Shown here in pieces: positions 21,359-34,601 of a DNA stretch of 64,000 nucleotides; within the stretch, counting starts at the first letter, position 1; every line of letters begins with the position of its first letter. The notes under the pieces are model-generated. The model was not told the origin of the DNA. It ran no database searches and worked only from the letters and a program-made list of their open reading frames with translations. This DNA is from Vanessa cardui (lineage: Eukaryota > Arthropoda > Insecta > Lepidoptera > Nymphalidae): the NCBI RefSeq assembly GCF_905220365.1, contig NC_061151.1, positions 2,040,197 to 2,104,196 of the forward strand, given 5' to 3'. The position numbers were made by a program, and so were the translations under genes.

Positions 21359-21767
21359 CAGATTTACAGTGCTGTTATTTACAGTAATTAGTGTCCTGTG
21401 ATGGAACTCCATTCTAACAGGAGTTTTTTTTTTCTAAAAGTTAATGAATCTTTACATAGTATAAAACCAAGTCATTTTCTTTGTCCCTAGTAAAATATTA
21501 AAAATTAATAATGTAATTTTTTTTTTTCAAAAATTATGTGATGACTTAAAAATCTTCAATGAAAAAAATGATGGTAGGTATGCAAGTGGTCTGAGTGATG
21601 GTAAGTGGTCACAATTCGTGGTTAAAACACAGATATACTTCTACTTACTCCTGTCTTATATCGACCGTCTGCTGAGAGAATGTTTTCTTGATTATAAACA
21701 GTTGATATAACATTGTAACAACGCATTTTTGATTTCAAAAACATTTTGTCGTTTATTGTATTACCAG

Positions 21768-22015
21768 GGCCGGATTTTTAGATCAGGGCCCCCACTAGAC
21801 AGGGGCCCCATCAATAGTGATTCCGATAAATGAACTATTTAAATGTGATATATGTTTAAATATATGTCATATCATAATAGTAAGACTAATTACTTTTTCA
21901 AAAGTTATTGATACAAATTATTGAAAAAACTCACTGATAGAAATGAAATTGTAAAAGAATAATTAGGGGCCTTTATTGCCTCAACATCTTTATATCCGGG
22001 CCTTTTGATAATTAA
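21768..22015. mobile_element. Decayed hAT-like element
   Basis: It starts cagggccggattttt, and near 22010 a cognate inverted end (ccgggcctttt) is seen; the interior carries gggcccccac/ggggcccc strings like the copies at 3396 and 18889. No convincing target duplication was found. Confidence 0.45.
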
Positions 22016-22077
22016 ATATGTCAAAATAATAAAATTTATTGTGAATCGTAATTTAATATAAAGAATTATACAGAAGT

Positions 22078-22398
22078 ATAGAACTACACAACTTCGATGT
22101 AGCATCGGCAAATTCAATAAAACCGATTAGTGCCGATTTACACAACCAATAGAAAAAGCTCCCTATCGCGCCATTCGTTGCTATTCGTCGCTATAGATTC
22201 CCGCGTCAGTTCAACCCGAGAAAGCAAGTGCATGTAAATCGACGCGTCAAATTGACGAATATATTAGGTCATATGATATTACAAGTTATTACGTTTGTGT
22301 AAAGATCATATTCACATATGAAATAAATTGATAATTTGGGATGGCGTACTCAATTCGGATGTGATCGGTTATACGAATTTTGCCGATGCTACATCTAA
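22078..22398. mobile_element. MITE family E copy
   Basis: Left end actacacaacttcgatgtag then agcatcggca; right end tgccgatgctacatct. Intergenic, downstream of the SLC37 gene. Confidence 0.7.
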
Positions 22399-23729
22399 TC
22401 TGTACTCCAGCTACGGTGATTTCCATATAACGAGGCCAGTGTTGCCATAATAGTCTCATTCCTTTTTCAAATTAAAGTTTTATATTTAAAAAAATATAAC
22501 ACAGATCTGTCGGAGACATTTTATCAGCGGCCGATTATTAATCAAAGAATTTATTAATTTATATATCATGAATAAATATTGTGTGATATTTTAGTAACGG
22601 TATTAGAAGTATTAAAGTCGATTTGACTTTAAAAATATGAATTAAGTGTAAATAATGATGTTTGTATTTGTTATATTTATTAATACCGACAACTGCCCTC
22701 TTTACAAGATCTTAGCGTATGTTTCCGATTTAAAAAAAAAAACTTGACAGTTTTTTGACAGATACGAAACAGAACAGCTGTTGATGGTGATTTAATGAAT
22801 TTATAAATAAATTAAATGAAAACATAGTATCATTATTATTATCATTATATATAGTTAAAAAGTATGTATTGTATGTAGTTATATTAGTGATACTCACCTT
22901 CGGAGGAGAAAGGGGGGTTATGACAGTAAGAAATGTCATTATGACGTTTGCTGTCATACAGTAAAACCATTATTGTTCATTACGCGCCATTAGATGTTTC
23001 ATATAAAAAACATTATTACAGTTATTTAATACGGGATATTTATCATGTTTTTTATTTTTATTTGTTGAAGATCGATATTTCGATATTATCTACGAATGTC
23101 TTTTTCACGAGATTTTTTTGTCGCGATTGTGTAAATGTCGAAATATAGTTTCACCAACTAAAAATAAAAACATTTGGTAAATAAATAAAAATAACTGTTG
23201 TTCATTATATAATATGTTTCTTTTACAATATGTTATTTAAATAAACATAGTATGTGTATCTAATGTTACAAGTTTAAACCAGTTCCATAAAATTTTGGTG
23301 CACAACAAAAATATTCATTCCACGAAACGAGCTCTCAAAAGGATGCTTGCTTGTTAGCGAAATGATTTCTTGAGATTGTGTGACGTAACGGTTTCTTCTC
23401 ATTTGTCTATTGTCGCAAAGACCAAAGAGATGTCGCGATACTGCGTGAATCGTAGCGTGATCTCATCTAGTCTATTTCCTTTCTAAATAAACAAACATAT
23501 AAACAATATTTTTATCTGGCACATAGATGCCGAGATTATAAATGAACTGTTAAACTTTAATATATCAGAATATAGGAAAGAAGACGGTGACGGTGACGTT
23601 TTGTAGAGGCATGCTGAAAAATCATATTTGAACCCGACAAAATAAATAATAATTGCTGTTTCTAAAGTCGTTTAGTATTACATGAAACAACTTCTAGCGC
23701 TTTTGTAGCTGTTATCTATGACAAGCACG

Positions 23730-23850
23730 TGAGCGCCGATCACGTGGTGCCAGTAGCGTAGCCATTTTGTAGGAAAATTTTGTATCAGTCACGCAGTCGC
23801 AGTATTTTGTTCCTTAGGAGTTTAGCTCGTGGAATGGAAATAAACTAATT
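23730..23850. promoter_or_regulatory. CG-containing patch with TCAGT initiator-like motif
   Basis: aagcacgtgagcgccgatca and cacgtgg boxes are followed about 35 bp later by a TCAGT initiator-like motif (about 23788) and gccattttg. No ORF. It may be a promoter; evidence is only compositional. Confidence 0.22.
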
Positions 23851-24255
23851 TATTGTTATATGTTCAAATTAACAATAAGTAATTAATGTAATGTTGATAT
23901 ATAAATCGTAACTTCTGATGTTGCTAAATACTGGCAATCTTTGTTTGTAGTTTTATATTTATATTAAATTTTCTATTTTGACTGTGGTAACACTCAAATG
24001 ATTGTTTTATTAATCTTTACTGTCGACGTTGTAACTGAAATAGATGATGAAAAACATTTAAAATGGTGCAAAATATAATAATCAAATAACACTGACTTTC
24101 CACAAAGTTGCCTTTACAAGAGGATTGAAAATTAAAAAAAATGTTTAATAATTTTTTTTGACTTGCTATAATCTATTATTTGTTACTCATTTTCCATTTC
24201 TCATGCATGACATGTCAGAGAACTGACAAAGGTACACCGTATAAGTATGTGGTAA

Positions 24256-24394
24256 CTACCGACCATAGACATTAGTACTACTGTTATGTAATATCCCTTG
24301 TGCCTGTAGTTACACTGGCTCACTCACCCTCATAACGGAACACAATAATAGTCACTATAGCTGTTTAGCAACAGAATCTGGTGAGTGGTTAGTA
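24256..24394 (-). repeat. Repeat C partial copy
   Basis: gaccatagacattagtac to cagaatctggtgagtggtta; decayed. Confidence 0.6.
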
Positions 24395-24984
24395 TTCGTA
24401 ATGTAACCTACTAACTTATTGTATTGTAAACTTGTACTGTAAAATATACGTTTAATGAGGTAAGTTATTCGTTATATACGAGAAGATTTTTTATGCATAA
24501 AGTAATTTAAAAAAATCTAATTAATTCATTTCAATTATCCTGTAAGTAATAATAACGGTCAGTTATGTAATTCAATCATGAAATAACCTTACAATATTTA
24601 TTAAATTGCAATTATATTTCACAGTTGACAATATTTCAATAGTTTACAATCATTCCCGTCAGATTGTAATGTAACGAATTTTGTGATCTTACGCTGACAT
24701 ATATATCAAGAGTTGAGATAATTTAGTAATTTTGACAATCTAATAAATAATTATTAATATATCTTTATTTATAATACAACACTATAACACTTAGCTACTC
24801 ATTTCCAATTTAATTTTATGTACTTCCAAATTTCCGATACCAGTTTCGTCAATATTCAAAACGCAATTTCGCAAACCCATTGAATATCACAGATTACACA
24901 AGCTCTCGACTAATGACATCGCGTCAATTTGCTGTCAAATTTTGTTTATTTGCATTATTACCTAATATGGTTGGAATACAGTAT

Positions 24985-25165
24985 ACATAAATATATGACG
25001 GCGCATGGTGCGCCATCTTGTTTTTCGTACTGGCTGGAAAAGAGTGTCAATGGAAGTCGAACGGCGCTCTAGTGAAGCGTTGCGGCGCTGGTAGCGAGGC
25101 AGCCATCTTGAATGCAGTTACATTTAAGATTTCCCGCGCACCACGTATGCGACGAATCGCTAATT
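24985..25165. promoter_or_regulatory. CG-rich patch, possible promoter or non-coding first exon
   Basis: In AT-rich surroundings, about 180 bp has many CG pairs (acggcgcatggtgcgccatc, cggcgctctagtgaagcgtt) and two GCCATCTTG motifs like the YY1/Pho core. No convincing ORF. It could be the missing first exon of reductase A, about 9.5 kb upstream, or belong to another gene. Confidence 0.3.
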
Positions 25166-26681
25166 TCCAACAGTCTGTATTTTAAATAGATTTAGTGTTT
25201 ATATGTGTTTGTGATATTTTAACATAAAGATATTTATAGCTACTGTGAAATTATCTGGGATTGATTTGCTTAATTAAAACTTTACTGAATTTGTGAACAA
25301 TACTTTGAATATACGCCCACTTATAATTAATTATTCTGATATTGGCAGTAAAATGTCTATATATACATAAAACATAATGATTATAATGAAAATATTGAAT
25401 AAAACACGTGACGTATGTAACCTATTTTATTTGTATTATTGTGTAAAATTGTCTTACTCGCTAAACATAAATTAATGCTTGCTTTTCATGAACCATTTCA
25501 CCTCTAAACCGTTTTGATTAACAATGTGAAATGCTAATAAAATTTAGTCTAATTTTAAGCAACTATATCTTTATCTATTTTCGATTATTTATATTGTCAT
25601 TTCGACCTGATGGTGGATAGCCTATTGTTTATTTCTAGTAATTTATACCTATAAGCATTTAAGAAATTTGACGAAAAAAGAGCCTCGTTTAGTTTCTTTC
25701 GCCGGTTCTTCTCAGATCAGGGTTAATCAATGATGTTGTAGTAAACAGATATGTTATTAACGCGCAAAAAGTGAAGACTAGAAAACGTCCTAATTGGCAC
25801 GTTTGCCTTTAGTTGTTTTACGTAGTAATACGTTATAATACATCATAATTACGTAGTAATACGTTTTGCGTAATTAAAACATCTAGTTATCCCTTTTATT
25901 TATTGTTTTTATCAAGCTATCCTTTTTAATTTTAACGAAATGTAAAAATAAACTAAAATAAACGGTCCCCGGCGCGGCACACTTTTTTCTGTTGTTTAGT
26001 ATGGATATAACATATCTGTTTATTAGAATATCATTGGGGTTAATAATAATTTTCTTCTACGAAGTATCGGTGTTGTTTCATTTGACTATCAATCAGTAAG
26101 TAAGTAATACTTCCACATTGAATAAAATAATTTGAGTTTGAATCTTTAGTATATGTAGCCTAGTAGATGTATTATACAAGATCAGAGCAATTTCATATGT
26201 TAACACACCTCATGAATTCATATTAAATTATTCACAATTTTCTGTATAATTTGCTGAAAATTATATGCCTTATTGTATTTAAAGTAGCTCTATATATTTA
26301 TATTTAGCTGTTGTTGTCACCAACCACATATGTGCTACTCAATCCAATGGATTCTCTCTTAATCTGTGATCTAGGGTTGATTTTCATATGAAACTACCAG
26401 AGCCACTTAGTTTACAATTAAAAATTAACAAAATGTGTAAAACATAATCATGGTTACATTATATCATTTTATGTCTGTGTTTTGGTTAGGTTAACATTTT
26501 AGCTCTAAATACAAAACAGTATAATATTTTATAGTAGCTTCCTTCAAATTGCTTGTAACTATGACTTGCACTGCACTTAATAATATATGTAAAGCCAATT
26601 AAAACATATGTTAATTAACCACTGAATATTGATGAACAAACATACACTAATGAAATTGATTACACGTCATTTAAATGTTCA

Positions 26682-29395
26682 TTAAGCACGTCCCAGAGGC
26701 ACTATAAATGATAGAGCATCACCCGTGGCTCCCCAGGAGACTCTTTGCAGCTGGAACGCTACTGCCCATGATATTAACACTATCGCCCAAGTCAAAGCAC
26801 CGGCACCACTCATTATCACATCTGTAATAAAAATACAATTAATTCGTATTCAAATTAACTTTACTTTAATGGGCAATAATCTTCCCATTGAAGAAATAAA
26901 TGTAACAGTACAGTACAGTACAGTAACAGCCTGTAAATTACCCACTGCTGAGATAAGGCCTCCTCTTCCATTAAGGAGAGGGTTTTGGAACATATTCCAC
27001 CACGCTGTTCCAATGCGGGTTGGTGGAATGCACATGGGACAGAATTTCAATGAAATTAGACACATGCAGGTTTCCTCACGATGTTTTCATGCACAAGATG
27101 AATTATAGTGCTTGCCTGGGTTTGAACACGCAATCATCGGTTAAGATGCACGCGTTCTAACGTTAGAATAGTTAAATGTAAACAACACTTAAATAAACAC
27201 ATTATAAAAGAATTGCTGATAACTGCAATATTTCCACAAACAGTTCTTGATTAATATTTATTTATATAAAATACAATATTATACATTTAAATACTTATAT
27301 ATATTTTAATTTTACTTCCAAATTTCAGACCTCTCTACCAATCCAAACTCCTTTTGTTTATATAAACTAGTATTATTTAAAATTACAAAACTATTGAACT
27401 TTGTGATATGTACATAGGTTAGAAAAATATTGATTAAATACTTGAAGCAAGCAAAATTTATTTCATTCCGAGTGATTTAAATATGAATATTTACAAACAA
27501 AATTATTCAGTATATATTTAAATACATAAATATTTGATCGACTACAAATCTTACGATCATTCAAATATATTGCCTACCCATTAATAGATACTACTGCTAA
27601 AGGCCTGTTAATGTCGCTCAGCTTGGGAAAGACATGTTTCTTTGTCAAATGTGAAAAATAAAATAAATGTTTTCCTTAACCAGTATGAGATAAATTTATA
27701 AAAAAATTAAATATGAATATGAGGACTACTGCGAATCTTTGGTTGCAACACCAACCGCCTGTAAATTTCTCACTGCTGTGCTAAAGCCTCCTCTCCTTTT
27801 GTGGAGAAAGTTTGAACATGTTCCACCATGCTGTTCCACTGTGGGTTGGTGGAACACACAAGTGGCAGAATTTCTATGAAATTTGTAACATGCAGGTTTC
27901 CTCATGATGTTTACCTTCACCAACAAGCATGAGATGAATTTTAACACAAATTAAACACATGAGTATTCAGTGGTGCTTGCCTGGGTTTGAACCTAACCCA
28001 CAATTATCAGGTAGGATGTACATATTCTAACCACTGGGCCATTTTGGCTCACTAATCTTTGGTTAACCCAATAGTAATAATACTTTAAAGCTATTAAAGT
28101 ATTATTACTATTGGGTTTATTGAATATAATGGGAGCACGGCATATATAACACATGATTTTTATTCTCTCCTTTTCTATAGATGGAGGCAACAAATATATG
28201 TCATTTACTATGTTGTAATTTTTAGTAAGTCCTGTCAAATGGCAGGCAGCCTGATGTTAAGGGGATACTATCTCTGCTCAAGATAATAATCAATTTAACT
28301 TACATTTTTTAATTTGTTTCTGTTCATCAAATGGTGGTTTAATGAATGCCTCCCTGAAAAACCAGATCGAGTTCACTGCCCACACAAACGGCAGCAGCAC
28401 AAATCCAACTGCAAAGACATTATAATTGATAATATAATGCAAGTTTAGCTTCTTACATAGGGAGCAGAGTAATGTATATGATGTTGTCTCATAATTATTA
28501 TTATTTATTATAATATAATGGAGACCTAAAGTTTGTGTATGGGATATAATTTTTTATCATTTTGTCCATTTCATATGGAATGGAGATAACATGAAGAAAA
28601 TTGATTGATATGCTTGAGGTGCACTCAAATTTTGAAGGCCTAATTAAAACACATTGTCAATTCATAACCGAAAACCACAAAAATATAGAAGTACCTACAT
28701 TAATTATACATTAAATAAGTTTTAATTGTTATTATGATAACACATAAACAATAACAAAAATATTATCAACTCTATGACGTCAATGTATTTACATAAAAAT
28801 TTACAAAGTTTAGTAAACAAAACATCATTAAACATTCAACAATAATAGGACGAGGCATTTTTGGAGGAGTATGTCGTGCAGGAGATGTTATGGTGCTGTT
28901 AATGCAAACACAGTGTATGACAATGACGAAACAATTATAAAGTGCCCTAAGGCTTTACATGATTTCTTAGACAAGTGTAAATACTATCAACATCCAATGG
29001 TGATGGCTTTTCTCTGATAATTTTGATATACACTCAATAATTGTCCATTGTGGAACCTACTCTTGATTCTGTAGCTTCATAAAATAGCTACTAGAACAAT
29101 GAAATTAAAAAAAAAAACCTATAAACCTGAGTTAAACCGATTAGATTACTTGATAATTAAGATTGGTTGATTAATGGGAAATTGTTACTTCTGCGGTCGC
29201 TTATGCCCATGAAAAAGAATGACTTCTCTCCAATTCATATGATATGTGGAAACAAAAACAACGCAAGTAAAAAAATTTAAACGTAAATATTATAACTACC
29301 TTTGTACTAACTACTGAAAAAAAGAAAATATTACCTTTAAAGTACCATTTACACAGTTGCAGTTTTTTAGTATTGCTCATTCTGTTTAAATCCAT
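26682..29395 (-). CDS. pen-2: Presenilin enhancer 2 (gamma-secretase subunit PEN-2)
   Basis: Three exons on the minus strand: 29395-29335, 28408-28304 and 26821-26682 (TAA stop). They sum to 306 nt, encoding 101 residues, the usual PEN-2 length. The protein begins MDLNRMSNTKKLQLCKWYF, continues FVLLPFVWAVNSIWFFREAF and PFDEQKQIKKYVI, and ends GDALSFIVPLGRA; this order and spacing match PEN-2. PEN-2 is a small ER/Golgi-to-surface membrane protein needed for presenilin endoproteolysis and gamma-secretase activity (Notch and APP cleavage). The hydrophobic segments follow the LLPF and TWAIVLISWAVAF stretches. The usual C-terminal DYLSF motif reads DALSF here. Intron 1 is about 930 bp; intron 2 is about 1.5 kb and carries two SINE copies. 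No canonical AATAAA was seen close to the stop. Confidence 0.96.
26908..27163 (-). repeat. SINE-A in pen-2 intron 2
   Basis: Minus copy preceded by a tandem acagtacagtacagtaac; tail to head (gatgcacgcgttctaac), truncated at the head. Same strand as pen-2. Confidence 0.78.
27748..28052 (-). repeat. SINE-A in pen-2 intron 2
   Basis: Diverged full-length minus copy, ccgcctgtaaatttctcact to ctaaccactgggccattttg. Confidence 0.75.
28066..28116. repeat. 22-bp perfect inverted repeat
   Basis: Arms at 28066-28087 and 28095-28116 (acccaatagtaataat... and its exact inverse) with a 7-nt loop. In pen-2 intron 2, next to a SINE. Confidence 0.75.
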
Positions 29396-29659
29396 TTTAT
29401 TTTTTATTTATAATTTGTTGTAACACGAACTTTAAAGTATTTTAAAGATACCAAATTTATTATTTTTACAAGAAGACAAGTTTCTAGATTTGTCATTTGT
29501 GATTTTGACATGAATGAATGACATATGACTAACTTTTTTTTTCATTTTGTAAAAAGGCAAAGAATTACAAAATACAGCCACATCTTTTTAAACCTGGTGG
29601 TCTGTGATCACCACTGCCCATAGATGTTGGTGCTGCTTTTACTTTATGCTAATTAGCTT

Positions 29660-29850
29660 GTACTTTTGTATTTCAAATATTTACACGATTGTTGGTACGC
29701 GCCAGAAATTAATAAATTTGTGGAGTTATCATAATATGATATTCGACGGACCGGACGTAGCTTGAAACGGCACACTGTCCAGCATACGGAGGCGACCTCA
29801 CTGGAACGACAGAACGAAAGACCCGAAAAACGCAGAATTAATTGCACAAA
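29660..29850. other. CG-richer stretch upstream of pen-2
   Basis: Within AT-rich DNA about 260 bp upstream of the pen-2 ATG lies a segment with ggaccggacgtagc and ggaggcgacctcactgg. A short open frame on minus has no recognised similarity. It may be part of the pen-2 promoter or a 5' exon. Confidence 0.25.
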
Positions 29851-30564
29851 AGTTTGTTATGTGTAACAATAACATCACACAATGACGTTGTGAACAAATG
29901 TTTTCAGCTTTCGTGTAATATGTTTATTTTGAATATTCTAATGTATTTAATTTTATTTCATACATAGTGTATCTATTGTATTCAGATTTAAATTTTTATT
30001 TAAATCTTTATTATTGAATGTAATGGTCGTTCTGTTTATGAAATATTCATTGTATAAATATTTTTCGACTTGTGCGCAATAATAAATATGGATAAATTAA
30101 AAAAAAAGTCAATAGCCAAATAATTTGTCGCCTAGTGATGTATATATCATAGATTCGACCTTGACGGTTAGGATTATTTTCGTCACTCTTAGCTTTAAGT
30201 TGTATGGGGTGATTATAGTTGTATTAAAAACATTTCTAAAATTTGATATTCCTATTTTAAAATTAAATGTTCGATAATTAATAATGGCTAATTTTTTTTA
30301 ATAAGAAAAATACATGACGTATGTTTGAACTAGACAGGAAACATCTTTTTTTTTTTAATAAATTTGTTCCATGGATTTTCAAATCACAGCCGTTGTCAAT
30401 AAGCTTTTTCTCACAAATAAATTATTATAAATGCAAATGAATGCATTCATTCCGCTTACCTACTTACGTATATTAAGGATTAAATAACGTCATCGCCTTT
30501 AATTTTATTTAAAAAAATGGAAGAATTACGACCTTGTACAATACCTGGAATCCTAAATCTATGC

Positions 30565-30770
30565 TTCTATACTAATATTATAAATGTAAAAGTAACTGAC
30601 TGTCTGTTTGTCGCTCTTTCTCAATCAAGCTAGGGAAGCGAATTTGGTATGAAAATAACTTAGTTAATAGGTATGAAAAGTGCAAAGAAGGACATACAGG
30701 CTACTTTTTTTGCAACACATGACAACCAAACCCCTAAAAAACAAGCGAAGTCGCGGACGACAACTAGTAT
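30565..30770 (+). mobile_element. Helitron-like end
   Basis: ctatactaatattataaatg to aacaagcgaagtcgcggacg and acaactagt. Confidence 0.5.
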
Positions 30771-31217
30771 TATTAAAATTGTGCAAGCGGGTAAGTTTCT
30801 TTGTTAAGTCTTCACCTAACTGAAATTTTGAAATGAAATGTTGAAACTTTGAAATGAAATTCATCAGACGAAAGTTAAATCACAAACGAATACTATCTTT
30901 GCCATTTGTATCAAGGCCGACTTTAACCATCTAAATAGCCTGGAATGGTCATTGGCAATAGAGTATTGAGGGTATGCAACACACAAGACTCCAGACCTCT
31001 GCATTCTCCCGAATTGGTGATTTATGTATTTCTTTGTGATGACGTAAAAGTAAGCAAAACTTACTAAATATTCTTAATTTAAATAGGTATTAAAATTACG
31101 CATTCTTGATGCGGTTTTTTTTTATAATATAGATAGAGTGATTCGAGAGGAAGGTTTTTGTATATAATACATAGACAATATAGCAAAGAAAAAAATGTAG
31201 AGATAGTTTGAATATCT

Positions 31218-31505
31218 CTGAGCTGAGTGGTTAGAACGCGTGCATCTTAACCGATGATTGCGAGTCCAAACCCAAGCAAGCATTATTTTATATATGTGCT
31301 TAATTTGTGTTCATAATTCATCGCGTGCTCGGCTGTGAAGGCAAACATCGTGAGGAAACCTGCATGTGCCTAATTTCATCGAAATTCTGCCACATGTGCA
31401 TTCAACAACCCGCATTGGAACAGCGTGGTGGAATATGTCCCAAACCCTCTCCTTAATAGAAGAGGAGGCCTTATCCCAGCAGTGGGTAATTTACAGGCTG
31501 TTACT
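31218..31505 (+). repeat. SINE-A
   Basis: Plus copy, gagtggttagaacgcgtgca to atttacaggctgttacttta. It splits a copy of repeat G. Confidence 0.78.
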
Positions 31506-31676
31506 TTACTACTTTTACTTTAGTTTGATTTGAGAGGAAGTTTGTCGTATATCATGTACAATATAGAAAAGAAAAAAATAGTAGTACATTTAGTATCAGC
31601 ATTGCACCCATGCGAAGCCAGGCGAGTCGCTAGTATCAAAAAAAATTCACAATAATATTATAATGATAGGTAAAAT

Positions 31677-32068
31677 TAGGGGTGTTAGGGAGCTCCGTAA
31701 CCGTAACCGAAACTATCGGATATCCGATATAAAAAAATCATCCGTAACTGTAACCGAATCCGAAATTAAAGTTTCGGATAGATAATACTCAATATAATTA
31801 TTTATATTTATTTTTATTTTAAATAGCTGTAATAATTTCTCACAGACTGATTGTAATTCCTGCCAAAAACGAAATAAAACTACTTTATTACCTATTTGTA
31901 TTTTGTATTTTACTTTTAAAATTCCTTAAAAATATAATATCCGTAACCGAAAGTAACGGATAATCCGAAATAATTTATTATCCGTATCCGTAACCGTATC
32001 CGGTATAATAATCATTCCTATATCCGTATCCAGTCCGTAACCGAAATTTCATATCCATAACATCCCTG
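31677..32068. mobile_element. hAT-like non-autonomous element rich in CCGTAACCG motifs
   Basis: A perfect 8-bp duplication ggtaaaat flanks it (31669-31676 and 32069-32076). The ends are imperfect inverted repeats: taggggtgttaggg, and the right end inverted, cagggatgttatgg. Length 392 bp. Inside, many copies of CCGTAACCGAAA, ATCCGTAAC and the reverse TTCGGAT occur near both ends, as expected of subterminal transposase-binding motifs. No coding sequence. Confidence 0.82.
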
Positions 32069-33584
32069 GGTAAAATTATTAACATTTTAAATACAAATGC
32101 ATATGGCTGAAACTAAATTATAATTAATTAGATTGTCATAACATACGTAATGATTACGATTAGAAAAATGCTTAGGGTTCAGTAACGTGTTCTGAAATAG
32201 ATCAAACTATTAAATAGTAAATATTCGTGTCTTATTTGAAATTACTTTTTGCTGTCGAAACGCTTGCCCTTTGGAGTAGTGGTGCAAAGAACTTCATCAA
32301 AAGTATAACAAACACCTCGCCTCATTGCCTCCACTGATGACCGGAGGGTTCGTTTGCCCAGAGGATCGGAATTGCGATTCAACGGTTAAATGCTGCTAGC
32401 ATTCTTGCCACCATTGCACGCGGTCAAGAAATATACATTAAGTAGTTTTAGTTCATATTTTTATATTTAAGCATTTAATGTTATTAATTCTTATGTTAAT
32501 TAAATACATTTTATTTATTACGATTGACGCTTGTTGGGGATGAGATCGACTCCTGACGGCAAATGGTCTTCCTAGCAGCGGGTTACCTGGAATCTGTGTC
32601 ATTGCCTTATATTTATATAAAAAAAAAAATATAGGTAGGTACTGTTTTTTTTTTAAAACAGAACACTCAAATTCCTTTATCCATTCCAAATCAAACACTA
32701 CCACCGGTTCAGAAAGACAATACCCTGAGAAGAAGCGGCGAAAGAAACTCATAACTCAAAATATAGGTTATATAATTTATAATGATTTTATGTAATTTGT
32801 ATCACGTACTAGTGCGAAGCCGGGGCGGATCGCTAGTCGTACATAATATGATTATTACGATTATTAAATGTATTTTTTTTTCTCAAAATTGTAACTTGCA
32901 ATATATTTCTACTACAAATTCAAAAATATATTTCTTGATTATTATTTTAACCGATTATTTACATTGGTGTTAGTAGATGCTACATTTAGTGGGATTATTT
33001 AATAATTCTATTTTTCACAGACACTATATTTTGCGATTATATAACAAATAAATAGTAGGAATTAGTAGTGTAGTTTACACTACTAATTCCGATATTTAAA
33101 ATGATTTTTTGTGTACACGAAATATATTTTAAGTAATTTTTATTTTATTTTTTTTCAATTTGAAATATCACGGAACATTATTTGACAATTAAACTTATGC
33201 GACCCTTGGACTATATAAATATAAAAGGAGGAAAAAAAATATTGATTTAAATTACTTAATAGTTAACGACACATGTATTTATTATTTAGTTACGAGACAC
33301 TTGTTTGGTATCGTTCACAAGGTACAATTCTTATATATTTGTTTGGTTAAATATTATTTAAGAAATTTTATAAAAAGTTAACAGACTTAAAATAATTTTT
33401 GTTCAATAATTTTGATTCAATAAGTTTAGAAGTTGTTTTCGTAAAATGTAATATGTAAAATGAATAAGAGAATAATTAAATGACAAGATATATATTATAG
33501 TGTGTAACATTGTTACAAAGTAGGTTTTTATATTTTTATTTCAATTCAGTGAGTGAAGTGTAATCTTGGGTAGGTTATGAAGTA

Positions 33585-33780
33585 TATATGTCAAAGTTAG
33601 ATTACAAAATTCGTTAGATTACAATCTACCGAGACAGATTGTAATCTGTCGAAATATTGTGAACTGTGAAATATTATTGCAATTTAACGCATTATTTGTT
33701 TATATTGTAATCTATCGAAGGTAAACTGTTAGATTACAATCTGCCCCACGTTAAATTGTCTCATCAACAAACTTTAAATT
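33585..33780. mobile_element. MITE-like element, related to 51246-51572
   Basis: Contains tatatgtcaaagttag, then several gttagattacaatct and gattgtaatctgtcgaa copies in both directions. Borders approximate. Intergenic, upstream of reductase A. Confidence 0.5.
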
Positions 33781-34601
33781 TTGTAGCTAGGTTCCTTAAA
33801 GGTAGACATCCGCTGAGAACTAAACTCCATCCCTAAAGGAGTCAAACGTGGTTGAAAGTTTTTTTTTTATAAATATTTATAAATTTAAAGTTAAGTTGCA
33901 GATTCAGATAGTATTCTATATTGAGGACTAGCAACCCGCTTCCCTTTATGCTACAAGTAATGTACAATATTAATATCTGTATGGCTTTGTATAACAATTT
34001 TAGACTAATCGATCGTGTTGATAAGGGTATGTATGTGTGCATTGCGTAGTAGTAAAGTATACTGAAAATGTATTACTAATCTTATTGAAAATATATGTTA
34101 ATGGGAAATCCTTTTGAAAAGTTCTACTTGCATAGAGATAAACATAGACATAGACAGATTTTGTCTTTTCGTTTGGAAAGGACGTTCGTTGTAGAACTGT
34201 AGTCTGTAAAAGTTATTTTACGGAATGTACTTTTTACTTTTAGTATGAAATACTTCTTAAGGTTTTTTTCTTAAGATTTGTGTATATAAATTAATATATT
34301 GTACATGTATTATATACAAAAACCTTCCTCTCGAATCACTCTATCTATTAAAAAAATCCGCATCAAAATCAATCCCGTAATTTTAAAGATCGAAGCATAT
34401 ATAGGGACAAACAGCGGTAAGCGACGTTATCTCAGGTCATTGACCAAATGTTCGTTTTTGGATAGCAATTATGGCTTTTGAGGGGTAAAGGTAAGGTTGA
34501 GAGGGAGAAGTGATCAAATAAGTAAATAATGTTATACAAACCTGTGTGTAATAGAAAGAGATAGCAAGAGAAATATTTTGGTCATTTCATTGTTTTAGAC
34601 A

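Larger units (their letters stand above)
20848..26681. other. Non-coding interval SLC37 to pen-2
   Basis: It contains a repeat C copy, a decayed hAT-like element, one MITE E, LINE-unrelated AT-rich DNA and the two CG-rich patches listed separately. No ORF beyond chance length with recognisable domains. Confidence 0.6.
29396..34601. other. Non-coding interval pen-2 to reductase A
   Basis: AT-rich divergent intergenic region. It holds a Helitron-like end, a SINE-A, the 31677-32068 hAT-like element, repeat G fragments (about 31085-31217, 34296-34425) and a MITE-like copy. A segment at 32270-32420 (cacctcgcctcattgcctcc) recurs at 57180-57245. The first exon of reductase A should lie here or further upstream but was not identified. 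Confidence 0.6.

Noticed and set aside
22730..22957. Minus open frame of 75 aa
   Set aside because: Low-complexity Asn/Thr/Phe-rich translation of AT-rich DNA, without splice or domain support.
26725..27108. Plus-strand open frame of 127 aa
   Set aside because: It is antisense to pen-2 exon 3 and runs on into a SINE-A copy; a shadow frame.
28840..28990. Possible extra exon in pen-2 intron 1
   Set aside because: Translations in both directions contain stops and match no known domain; the three-exon pen-2 is already complete at 101 aa.
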